The notes under the pieces were generated by a model. That model was not told the DNA's origin. It made no database searches and was given only the letters and a program-made list of their open reading frames with translations. A program made the translations under genes and the position numbers. A DNA stretch of 64,000 nucleotides from Hydractinia symbiolongicarpus (taxonomy: Eukaryota > Cnidaria > Hydrozoa > Anthoathecata > Hydractiniidae): positions 15,704,001 to 15,768,000 of the forward strand of contig NC_079880.1 of assembly GCF_029227915.1 (NCBI RefSeq), read 5' to 3'. Shown here piece by piece: positions 53,381 to 64,000 of the stretch; position 1 is the stretch's first letter; the number at the start of each line of letters is the position of its first letter.

Positions 53381-54118
53381 TCTTATATAATAATACGCTA
53401 GGTGTGTCTGTCTGTCACTTTTGCAAAGTGGATTATATTCTTCAAAATTTTCTTTAACAAATTCTATAAAACATCGCCTATAAAATTGTTCTGTAATTTA
53501 CCAAACTTTACCGATAAAATAGTATTGACGTCAAAGGAAAGTTAATTAAGATTAGTGAAGTCATTACAATGCACTCAAAACTTTGAGGCCAAATAACTGG
53601 GAAACGAGGTGGTGACGTCAATGATTTTTCACCGCGTGGGTAACTAGGGACCACCTAGGACCAATTTGGGTGATTTTTCCAAACCTATGTCCCAGAATTC
53701 GTTTCGGAATGCACGGGTTGATGACGTCATCAAACAACCTTCAAACCTTAATATCTCTGCAACCGTTTGTCAAAAGTACATGATCCTATACATTTTCTTG
53801 ATCAGCGTTTCAAGATCTATACGATGAAGGCAACAGGTATACTAATTTCTAAAAAAAAAAATTTGAGGGGTGTAGACGGGTCAGTGCTGACGTCAGCAAA
53901 TTTTTTAAACCTTTATATCTTATTAATCATTTATCAAAAGCACGTGATTACATACATATTCTTGATCAGCGCTTTAAACTCCACACAATAGAGGCAACGT
54001 AAAAACAAGGTTCTAATTTTTTTGCAGATGGGTTGCTGACGTCATCAAAATTCATATGACGCTTATTTTTCAATTTTATCCTGCCTCAGTGGATTTTTCC
54101 ACGGGCTTTATCGACTAG
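53381..54118 (+). mobile_element. Non-autonomous Helitron H2
   Basis: 738 bp, TCTTATATAATAATACGC to CTAG. Shares the first 45 bp with H1 (GTGTGTCTGTCTGTCAC) and its 3' end. No coding. Interior contains GACGTCA-rich segments found again in H6-H8. Confidence 0.8.
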
Positions 54119-56129
54119 TCTATATATTAATACGCCTTGTGTGTGTGTGCGCACGGTGAGGCCACGTCACACAAATCACAGGTCACTTTCTTACGACGTG
54201 GTGTTACGCTAAAATTTACCAAGTTAAAAAAAACGCAAATCAGGGGGTTACTATATAAATATTTAATTCTCTTTTCTTATTTTTTTTTAAAATAAAACTC
54301 TTTTTCCTTACTCATTAAAACTAATTTTTATTTTAATTTCAAATGGTTTTATTTGTTTTTTTGTTGTAAAAGCCCCGCTGGTCGTTTAAGATAGAATAAT
54401 TAAATTTTACCCCCGGTTTACCATGTGCGCGCCGTATCTCACGGATACAAAGTTTATTAACTGAAAAATGAAAACCGAAGCGAAGAAAGTTGTCTCTTTT
54501 TCAAAGTAATCCTGAAAAAAGTTATTTCAAACAAGGTTTACTCATCACGAGGTTAGATTAAAGCTTATTTGTTTCTTCTATCTTTTTTGTGTTCTGGGAC
54601 CGAAGTTGCTTTCTTTTAAAAAAACTATCGAATTCGAATGATAATTCGAATCTAAGAAGTAAAGAACAAAACTGTTGTCATTGTAGAGCGACTGTTGATG
54701 TCGAGCGAGAATAAAAAAAGTTTATGTTGTTGCCAGAAATATTTGTTATAAAGAAGAAAAACGTACGATAATATAACGTCAAAAAGAGAACTGATTGGAA
54801 ATGTATCAGACAATTGTAGCTAGCTATACATTTTAAATTTGTTTTCTTTGGGATGAAGCGAAGTTTAATAATCGAAGTAAAAAACTGATTGGTCTTTTAT
54901 CCAGAGACGCTAGCTAACTGAGAATGCCAAAGAAAGGCAGTTGTGTTGTTTAGTTTATCTGGTAAAGAGATAAGTTTAGGTGGGTAACGTTTTTTTTAAC
55001 CGTTTTAACTTTCAGAGCTCAGCTTTTCCTTTACATTTTTAGTTCCTTGTTGAGTCTTGAGCTTAAATGCGTTTTCTTTTGACACAATTTTTATAAGAAT
55101 CTAAAATGTAAAGCGACGTTTTTAAGCCGTTTACACGCTTCCAGCTAAACTTTCCCTTTAATATGAAGTTAAATATGTTTTGTCTTTAGCCTGAACATAT
55201 TTAACATTTTTTGTAAGAATATACTCTAAACAATGGGTCAGAATATCCTAAGAATATGTCTAAGCTTGGTTGTTTCTTTTAATATAAAAATTTGTATGAC
55301 TGAACCTTTTTCTCTCCAAAACAATGGGCAAGTACACCAGGGAAAGCTAAGAACATAAAGGCCGAAACAAAAAAAAAAACTATTCTTATAAAATACAGCG
55401 TGTATATAATAGAGAAGAGTTTATATAAAATGTAGAAAGTATTTTTTCGTTGTTACTGTTTTTAACGCTACGAAGTGGTTGATGTCGTTATAATAAGCCT
55501 TAATGTAAACAAAGTTAAATCAATGTTTACATCTGTTACGTTACCGTTTAAAATAATATTCGATTCTTCAATTCGAAAACACTGCATTGTTATCATGCAC
55601 TGCACGTTTGCGCATTGGGAAGGATTGCTATATGCAATAGACTAAATAGCTAATTTGGTATGATGCATTAGAAGCTGTACGTTGTGGAAACTTTGCAATA
55701 ACCTTATTTGTGTGACTTATCGATTTTTTCTAATGTCTGGTATACCATTTTCCCTTTTATATTTCGGGTATGGCAAAGCAAGTATATAGTTTTAACAGAT
55801 TTGTTAGCCACCTTCGATTTTGTTAAACTTTTTGCATTTTTATTTGTTGCTGGACATACTTATATTTTTAAGCGTTCTGTTTCAGCGGGTACAAATATAA
55901 CGCAGATTGTGAGCAACTTCAATCCCAGGTTTTTTTTCTCTTTTATTGTTATTTTTTATTGCTGCACATATTTATTTTTTTGGACGTTTTGTTCTAGTGG
56001 TTATAAACTAGAATAATACAAATTGTGACTTTTAAAAATCCATATTACTGTGTTGTATGTTTTTGTTTGGTATCCCTTACATCGGTTTAATGAGAGATTC
56101 AGTGGATTCCCCCACGGGTATTCAGCTAG
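54119..56129 (+). mobile_element. Non-autonomous Helitron H3
   Basis: 2011 bp, TCTATATATTAATACGCC to CTAG; hairpin GTGGATTCCCCCAC near the end. A 102-codon hydrophobic frame at 55708-56016 (FLFVAGHTYIF) has no recognised family and a counterpart region in H4 is not open, so I leave it uncalled. Confidence 0.8.
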
Positions 56130-58275
56130 TCTATATATTAATATGCCTTGTGTGTGTGTGCGCACGGTGAGGCCATGTCACACAAATCATGGGTCACTTT
56201 CTTACGACGCGGCGTTACGCTAAAAATTACGAAGTTAAAAAAACGCAAATCAGGGGGTTACTATGTAAATATTTAATTCTCCTTTCTCATTTCTTTAAAA
56301 AATAATACTCTTTTTCCTTATTTTATTAAAGCTAATTTTTATTTATTTTCAAATGTTTTTATTTGTTTTTTTGTTGTAAAAGCCCTGCTGGGCGTTATAG
56401 ATAGAATAATTTAATTTTACCCCCGGTTTACCATGTGTGCGCCGTATCTCAGGGAAACAAAGTTTATCAACTTAGAAATGAAAACCGAAGCGAAAAAAGT
56501 TGTCTCTTTTTCAAAATAATCCTGAAAGAAGTTATTTCAAACAATGTTTACTCATCATGAGGTTATCATTTTTGTGTTCTGGGACCGAGGTTGCTTTCTT
56601 TTTTAAAAAAACTATCGAATTCGAATGATAATTCGAATCTAAGATGTAAAGAACAAAACCGTTGTTGTGGAGCGACTGTTGATGTCAAGCGAGAATAAAA
56701 AAAATTTTTGTTGTTGCCAGAAATACTTGTATAAAGAAGAAAAACGTACGATGATATAACGTTAAAAAGAGAACAGATTGGAAATGTATCAGACAATTGT
56801 AGCTCGCTATACATTTTAAATTTGTTTTCTTTGGTATGAAGCGAAGTTTAGTAATAGAAGTAAAAAACTGATTGGACTTTTATCCAGAGAACGTTAGCTG
56901 CTACTGAGAAAGCGAAAGAAAACCAGGTGTGTTGTTTAGATTATCTGGTAGGGAAATAAGTTTAGGTGAATAACGTTAAGTTGTTTACACGCTTCCAGCT
57001 AAACTTTCCCTTAAATATGAAGTGAAATATGCTTTGTCTTCAGCCTGAACATATTTTTTTTTTTTAAGATTATACTCAGGGTCAGTTAAAGATATCTTAA
57101 GATATGTCCAACTTCGATTGTTTTAAATAAATATAAAAGAATTTGCCAATACCTATAGCAACTTATACCAAGCCTTATTTTATTAAGGCATTATATATTT
57201 TCAGGACATAGACATGCTAAGAATATAATTAAGAATAACGAGGATAGTGTTTGTCAAGAAAGTTAAGAACATTTTTTGTAAGACTATATATACTTTAAAC
57301 AATGGGTCAGAAGTTCAGAATATTCTAAGAAATTGTCTAATCTTAATTGTTTGTTCTAAATTTTATATTCATTGCCAATAGCCATAACAATTTATAAAAA
57401 TTTGTATGATGCACAAATTTAATTAAAAGTTTACTTTTTTATTGCGTATATATCTCACAAACTGAACCTTTTTCTCTCCAAAGCAATGGGCAAGTACACC
57501 AGGGAAAATTAGGAACATGAAGGCTGAAATGAAAAAAAAAACACTTGGTAACTTTAATGTTTGCTATTGTTTACATAATTGCAAACCTTGCAGGACTATT
57601 ATTCTTATATAATACAGCGTGCATATCGTAGAGAAGAATTTATATAAAATGTAAAAAGTAATTTTTCCGTTGTTACTGTTTTTAACGCTACGACGTGGTT
57701 GATGTCGGTATAAAAAACCCTAATGTAAACAAAGTTAAATCAATGTTTACCTCTGTTACATTACTCCATTCTTAAAGTCGAAAACGCTGCATTGTTATCA
57801 TGCACGGCACGCTTGCGCAATGAGAGGGTTGCAATAGACTAAATAGCTAATTTGGTATGATGCATTATAAACTGTACGTTATGAAAATTTTGCAATAACC
57901 TTTTTTGTGTGACTTAACGATTTTTCCTAATGTCTGGTATACTATTCTCCCTGGTGCTTTTTTATTTTAATTTACTTTTATTTTGTTGTTGAACCTGCTT
58001 ATATTTTACACGATTTGTTTCCGTGGGTATAAATATAATAATGGAGATTGTAAGGAACCTCAATTCCAGGGCTTTTTTCTCTTTTATTTTTATTTTTTTT
58101 ATTGCCCGCACATGCTCATTTTTTGGACGTTTTGTTTCAGCGGTTATAGATATATAGTATAATGCAAATTGTGACTTTTAAAAATTAAGATTACTGTGTT
58201 CTATGTTATTATTTTGCACCCATCATATGGACTCGATGAGAAATTCAGTGGATCCTTCCACGGGACTTCGGCTAG
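56130..58275 (+). mobile_element. Non-autonomous Helitron H4, sister of H3
   Basis: 2146 bp, begins TCTATATATTAATATGCC. The first 800 bp and the last 300 bp match H3 closely (GTGCGCACGGTGAGGCCA, then the same order of blocks), with rearranged middle. No coding. Confidence 0.8.
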
Positions 58276-58433
58276 TCTATATAATAATACGCCAGTTCCG
58301 TGTCTCTGTGACAAGCAAAGTGGATGTCTTCATTTTCCTTTGATGTTGCCGAAAAATGTATGTCTAATATACTAATTATTCAGACGTTACGGCGCGACGA
58401 AAATAACACTACTTTAACGTCAATCTATATAAT
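58276..58433 (+). mobile_element. Helitron H5, 5' fragment
   Basis: 158 bp starting TCTATATAATAATACGCC and CAGTTCCGTGTCTCTGTGAC; interrupted by H6 at AATC, consistent with insertion between A and T. Confidence 0.7.
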
Positions 58434-59314
58434 AATACGCCAGTTCCGTGTGTCTGTAACAGGCAAAGTGGATATGTTCATTTTCCTTTAATCTTACCGA
58501 AATTTTCTTTGAAGTAACCGAAAAATGCATGTCTAATATGCTAAATTTTCTGACGGTACGGCGCGACGTCAATAACACCACTTTAACGTCAATATCCTAT
58601 ATTAAATTAATGAAGCCGTTACAGTGCACTTAAAACTTTGAGGCCAAATAACTTGGAAACGAGGTGGTGACGTCAATGATTTTTCACTGCGTGGGTAACT
58701 AGGGACCACCTGGGACCAATTTGGGTAAGTTTCCCAAACCTGGATCCCCGAATCCGTTTCGGAATGGACGGGTTGATGACGTCATCACAAAACCTTCAAA
58801 TCCCAATATTTCTGCAACCGTTTGTCAAAAGTGCACGTTCCTATACATTTTCTTGATCAGCATTTCAAGATCTATACGATGAATGCAACGGGTGTACGAA
58901 TTTGTGAAGAAATTTTTTTTGGAACTTTTGATAGGGACTTTGCTGACGTCAGCAGAATTTTAAAGCCCTTAAATCTCCTTAGGCGTTTGTCAAAAACATA
59001 GGATAGTATACATTTTCTTGATCAGCGTTTCATGGTCTATACGATGAAGGCAACAGGTATACAAATTTCTAAAAAAAAGTTTTGGGGGTTTGACTGGCCA
59101 TTGCTGACGTCAGCAAAATTTTAAAACCCTTATATCTCATTAACCGCTCATCAAAAGCACATGATCATATACATTTTCTTGATCAGCAGTTTAAGCTCTA
59201 CACAATAGAGGCAACGTGGAAACACAGTTCTACTTTTTTTTGTGGATGGGTTGCTGACGTCATCAAAATTTTTATTCTGCCTCAGTGGATTTTTCCACGG
59301 GCTTTATCGACTAG
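58434..59314 (+). mobile_element. Non-autonomous Helitron H6
   Basis: 881 bp, same 5' start as H5, ends CTTTATCGACTAG. Interior has repeated GCTGACGTCAGCA-type blocks. Confidence 0.75.
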
Positions 59315-59825
59315 TATCATATATTAAAGTAATGAAGCCATTACAGTGCACCTAAAACTTTGAGGCTAAATAACTTGGAAACGAGGTGGTGACGTCAATG
59401 ATTTTTCACTGCGTCGGTAACTAGGGACCACCTAGGACCAATTTGGGTTATTTTCCCAAACCTGGGTCCCCAAAGTCGTTTCGGAATGACGTCATCAAAA
59501 ACCTTTAAACCCTAATATCTCTGCAAGATCTATACGATGAAGGCAACAGGTATACAAATTTGTAAAAAAAATTTTAAGGTCTTGACGGGCCATTGCTGAC
59601 GTCAGCAAAATTTTTAAAACTTTATATCTTCTTAACCATTCGTCAATAGCACATGATCATATACATTTCTTGATCAGTAGTTTAAGCTCTACACAATATA
59701 GTCAACGTGAAAACAAGGTTCTTTTATTTTGTGAATGGGTTGCTGACGTCATCAAAATTCGAATAACGCTTATTTTTCATATTTAATCTGCCTCAGTGGA
59801 TTTTTTCACGGGCTTTATCGACTAG
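59315..59825 (+). mobile_element. Helitron H7, 5'-truncated copy
   Basis: Begins inside the element (TATCATATATTAAAGTAATG matches H6 interior near 58600) and ends in the usual hairpin and CTAG. 511 bp. Confidence 0.7.
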
Positions 59826-59974
59826 TATCCACTAATTCGGCTTTACGGAGCCTGTAGTAACCGGTTAACCCACGGCTTTTTGCGATATTGCGTAATTCTT
59901 TCACAGTGTGTGTTCATTCTTTATTATATGGATTTTATTTTGTCGGAGGATTTCATCTTGCTCAAAACTAGCTT

Positions 59975-60305
59975 TGATGACGTCATTCCGAAACGACTTT
60001 GGGGACCCAGGTTTGGGAAAATAACCCAAATTGGTCCTAGGTGGTCCCTAGTTACCGACGCGGTGAAAAATCATTGACGTCACCACCTCGTTTCCAAGTT
60101 ATTTAGCCTCAAAATTTTAGGTGCACTGTAATGGCTTCATTAATTTAATATATGATATTGACGTTAAAGTAGTGTTATTTTCGTCGCGTCCTAACGTCTG
60201 AATAATTACCATATTAGACATACATTTTTCGGCAACAACAAAGGAAAAGGAAGACATCCACTTTGCTTGTCACAGAGACACGGAACTGGCGTATTATTAT
60301 ATAGA
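59975..60305 (-). mobile_element. Helitron H8, inverted 5' part
   Basis: On the minus strand it starts TCTATATAATAATACGCC at 60305 and reads through the same interior as H6 and H7 to about 59975. With H7 it forms an inverted repeat (about 59330-59490 against 59970-60140). Confidence 0.75.
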
Positions 60306-60348
60306 CTAGCCGAAGTCCCGTCGAAGAATCCACTGAATCTCTCATCGA
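60306..60348 (-). mobile_element. Helitron 3'-end fragment, inverted
   Basis: Minus strand: GGGACTTCGGCTAG ends at 60306, adjoining the H8 start just as H4 adjoins H5. Only about 43 bp match. Confidence 0.6.
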
Positions 60349-60768
60349 ATTTTTCACTTCCATAGTTGTGCTTTTGGGTAATATGATGGAACCAAGACAA
60401 TAATATGGGATTGTTTCTCTTTAAAAATTCCCCTTTGTACGCATCCCAACCGAACTCAAAAGCATCAATATAGATTATGGTGTATAGTTTTGAAAGTAGA
60501 TAGGCTGTTTCTTATGCAATTCATTTTATTGCCAGTTTAATTCCGTTTTGAATATATTAACTAAGGCGATGAGATAATTAAAAATTTATTTTGCTACCTT
60601 CAAACTGATAATTTTGAATTGCTTAAGTACTTTATAGTGGAAAAAAAGAGAGCTTGGATAGTTCCTATAAGATAACCTATAACTGAGCCAAGCTGTTTAA
60701 TAGTGTATAATATCGTGATTTTTTTATTTATTTTTTTTTTTGAATTATGGAATTCACATTTCTAGGTA
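60349..60768. other. No feature seen
   Basis: AT-rich single-copy-looking sequence without coding signal. Confidence 0.3.
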
Positions 60769-61258
60769 CCTTAAGGAAAGAAATTATTTGCAGAAGAAAT
60801 TTGTACGGAATTTATTTTTGCGGATGAGTGACCCAAAAATGGCATATTTTGCGGAATAAATTTTTGCGGATAGCGACCTCAAAAAAGATATTGCATAATA
60901 AATTTTTGAAAATGCAAGAAATTTGGTAAATGGAAAGTCAGGAAAAACCTAATTTAGTACCAAGTGTATGAAAAAACATCCGATTTGTGGAATATCATCC
61001 CTTTAATTTTTCCCAAAAAAATCAAAAGAAATCAAATATCGTCACTGAAAATTTCGGTGACGATATTTGGTCAGTAAGTCAACAGATCAGTAAGTTAACC
61101 GATCGATTCTTTACGCATAAAGTATTTTGAAAAAATTGCGAAATTTGTTTTTGCGGATCACCAAAATTTTTGCGGATTTGGGTAAAATCCGCAAAAATTA
61201 ATTCCGCAAAAAAAAGTTCCGCACAAATTTCTTCCGTAAATAATTTCTTCCCTTAAGG
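60769..61258. mobile_element. 490-bp MITE with CCTTAAGG ends and TA duplication
   Basis: Left end TA|CCTTAAGGAAAGAAATTATT, right end the reverse complement of CCTTAAGGGAAGAAATTATT followed by TA. Inverted repeats extend about 65 bp with shared AGAAATTTGTNCGGAA and TTTTTGCGGA. No coding. TA duplication suggests Tc1/mariner or a related DNA transposon as the source. Confidence 0.75.
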
Positions 61259-63706
61259 TAATATTCGGATGGTCTTGTCTCTGAATTAAAATAAGAAACC
61301 TTTGCACTGGTACGATTTCAATAATATTTCATTTTCGTCCCCAGAGCTCTTTAAAATGTCTTAATCGCAGAGGTATAGGGACGAGAATCAGTATTTGACA
61401 CTCCTTCATCTTTCTACTCAGTAGCAAAACAATTCAATTATTCCTAAAAAATCTCCAAGTAATCTTTTTATTCTTTTCTTTTCTTGTGAGGATGATAAAA
61501 CAAATATTGAAAGTATTTTCCAATGAAAAAAATACTGAAAAAAAAGTAAAAGAAAATTGTCATCGCATGACGTTTAGCCGTAAACTTTTATTTTCATTGC
61601 AGTCGTTTAAATGGTCATCGCAAAAAATCAAGCCCTTTTTCAACAATACGCCAATTTTAATGAGCTTTGGAAGGAATGTAAATGTATTTTTAGGATTTAG
61701 AATTAAGCCAGAAGTTCAGAACGAAAACTCTTTGTGCTCACAAAAATCATATTTACAAAAGTGCAAAAAATTGTTTAAAAATGTCCATTTTCATCTCTCA
61801 TCAACGATTTTCTGCCAGTATTCTAAATTGGATTGAACTCGAGTCCTAAATAAAAAATTGAAAAATATTGCTGGGAAAATATTTTACATTTTTGATGGTT
61901 TTTAATGAATCATAAAACATTAACAAAATCCTTCATCATACTGTATGGCGATTAAGGTTAGTGAAAACTAAAGTTAGTCATACTTCGTATTGTCGATTAG
62001 CTCTAAACAGTCCATTACAGAGTTTTCTAAAGATGATTTGAAGAATCTTCTTTTTGAAAAAGGTATGACATTGTACGGAGATTTATCGTAACTCGGTGAA
62101 AACTGTGTGAATAAAAGAAATGAGAAAATAACCAACAATACAAATAATGCACAAAGCGAAACCCAACAAAAGAACTCACAGATCTACTTCTAGAAGTTTC
62201 CTCTCTTTCTGATGTTGTGTAGCACGCGTCACGAAAAAAACTTAGCCTGGCTGAATTTCTAAACAGCAACGGTAAACAAGATCGATTAAAAAACACGAAT
62301 AAAAAAACACGTAACTTCGCTTCTTAAGATTTGACTTGAAGAAAATTAAACTAGACATTTATTGTTCTCATTTTCATTGTAACAATCTGAAACTATTAAG
62401 ATGTTAAAATAAAAATTCAACTAAATAGAAACGCACTAACCGACACTTATTAAATTCTTTTTCCTTTTTCGCATTTCGACACAAAGAAACAGTCTCGTTT
62501 AATAAATCTTGGACTTGTGCCGTTGCTGCATAACTGTTGGATAATCGAGACGGTGATTTTCGTTTTCGCTTGAAGCTCTCTTAAATTCAACACAAAACAG
62601 AGATAATGTTTGTTTTTTGGTTTTCTTGATAAAAAAGATGGGTGTCTAAACTGACTCATTAAACACAGCAAATAGTTTTCATTATTAACAAAAAGCCAAC
62701 AGAGGTTTTTTTGTACTTTTAGTCACAATTGTTTTTATCTCCGCTTATTCTTCGCATCAGAAAACACGAAACAGGCACAGATATAATTTATTAGAGAAAA
62801 CTTAAAAACATTTTGAAGAAAATAATAGAAGTACATACAGAGTTAACAGTTTTCTTTTCCCAAAAACTTTTAACAATATTCTAAAGCTTTTTAAATGCAG
62901 AAAGATCTGAAAAACACCCAATTGGTGCAAACTTGTTACACGTTATCTTGTTCTACCTCAAAAATATATTAAACAAGTTCTGTTGATTGGGAAGAAGAAA
63001 CAAAAAAGACGCTGAATTTTTTCTTCTAGAGAACCAAACCGAAAGTTATAAAGTTTACGCCTTGATTTTTGTTAAAGCGATGGCTTAAATAGTATCAAGT
63101 ACAAACTGATTTGGTTTTGACTCAGACAATATTTCACTTTTTCTGTTATTATCTTTTTACTCTTGAGTTTGTTCGCCCTCGGTAGAAGTAAGTGGAAAAC
63201 ATAGCTGCCAAGTATCTGTTTCTCCATGTTTAAAAATTAAATTATTAAATTTAATAACTTCTACTTTTTTAGATATTCAGACAATGAAATTACGAGATAG
63301 AAAACACAAGCATACCGAAAATGACAAAACGACTTTTTAAATGCCCGGCTATGCGAGCTGATTAAAACTTTTGCAAGTTTCACGCGTTTGTTATTCTACA
63401 TGAGACCGCACTTTTTATTTTTAAAAATTATATTCAGAATGCAAAATAGGACGGTTCTTTCTCGTAACATGGCGGCGCAAAAATTAAATCTGGATTTATT
63501 TTCGGTATAAGAGGTGGTAAAAAATAGTTTGAAATTTTGCATACCATTTTTCAAAAGCAAAAAAACTGTTTTGGAAAAATGATTCTTTGACCTCCCTAGT
63601 AGAAAAATAAGTTCCATAAAGCAGCGTTTACGTACTTAGGTAATTTTGACAAAATTACGGTAATTGATTGACCTAGTATATGAAAATTGTGTATTTGATT
63701 TTCCAG
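61259..63706. other. No supported gene
   Basis: Short frames (61486-61836 plus; 62027-62296 and 62450-62671 minus) have biased, unrecognisable composition. I see no repeats or RNA genes. Confidence 0.35.
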
Positions 63707-63856
63707 GTGGAAAAAAATCATATGAAAAAAGGTCGCACTTACTCAAAAGGGTTGGGACAAAATATAAAAATAATGAACAAAGTAAATATGCTGCACCGTT
63801 TAATTCTTCCAATTCTGCATTAATGTTTTCGATGGAATCTCTCAACAAATGTTCGC
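63707..63856 (+). other. Possible host-gene internal exon
   Basis: 150 bp between GATTTTCCAG and GTGAGT, open in one frame and symmetric in phase (one base carried in, one out): KKSYEKRSHLLKRVGTKYKN, KYAAPFNSSNSALMFSMESL. No family recognised. Confidence 0.35.
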
Positions 63857-64000
63857 GTGAGTATTTTCTCTTCTTTAAAATGTTACTAGGTGAAGAAAGA
63901 AAACAATTGCAATAATTTACGACAAATCAACTATCCGTAACGTATCGAGTTACACACTGAAAATAGGTAAGAAGAATTACTGAAAAATTTTAAGAAAGAA

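Noticed and set aside
55708-56016. Hydrophobic 102-codon frame in Helitron H3
   Set aside because: The homologous stretch in H4 is not open, so it is not conserved as coding sequence.
61486-61836. 116-codon plus-strand frame as a gene
   Set aside because: No splice-site context, no recognisable domain and composition typical of AT-rich non-coding DNA.

Overview
This is eukaryotic DNA, AT-rich, with short spliceable introns, a THAP-domain gene, Polinton (Maverick) elements and Helitrons. Polinton proteins of this kind (as I remember the families) are common in cnidarian genomes, so a cnidarian is my best guess for the host; nothing in the window proves it. Almost every gene here belongs to a mobile element, and most are decaying: in-frame stops of all three kinds, frameshifts and internal deletions.

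Layout. 1-1488: end of a SWIM zinc finger - YqaJ nuclease - PHD finger gene, broken. About 1885-17305: Polinton P1. Its left arm (24-residue repeat protein, small membrane protein, Cys-rich protein, poly-Asp protein) is duplicated as a 1.39-kb inverted repeat around a (GAT)109 microsatellite and runs through a second (GAT)9(ATC)86 tract into a headless capsid gene; then packaging ATPase, three BRO-type genes, an acidic protein, integrase, Zn-finger/HNH protein, small membrane proteins and DNA polymerase B. 17270-17982: THAP gene remnant. About 18926-24890: left half of a second Polinton (P2) up to the capsid gene. About 24890-37420: a more complete Polinton (P3) in the opposite orientation, its polymerase joined to the P2 capsid gene. 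About 37582-47682: Polinton P4, cut at the polymerase 5' end by a Helitron. 47683-53380: Helitron with a broken Rep gene and a chain of exon-like segments. 53381-60348: head-to-tail array of non-autonomous Helitrons, with an inverted partial copy at the end. 60349-64000: sparse DNA with one 490-bp MITE and one possible host exon.

Shared Polinton plan, read from P3 and P4: left-end genes, capsid, small two-membrane-segment protein and integrase run rightward; acidic protein, BRO, ATPase, Zn-finger/HNH, small proteins and PolB run toward them from the right end. The convergence point between integrase and acidic/BRO genes holds a strong hairpin in all three copies. P1 has the central block (membrane protein to ATPase) inverted. 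Most Polinton genes start directly after an AATAAA-type box (AATAAATG and variants), as in a compact viral genome. P1, P3 and P4 are diverged from each other, so they are probably separate insertions.
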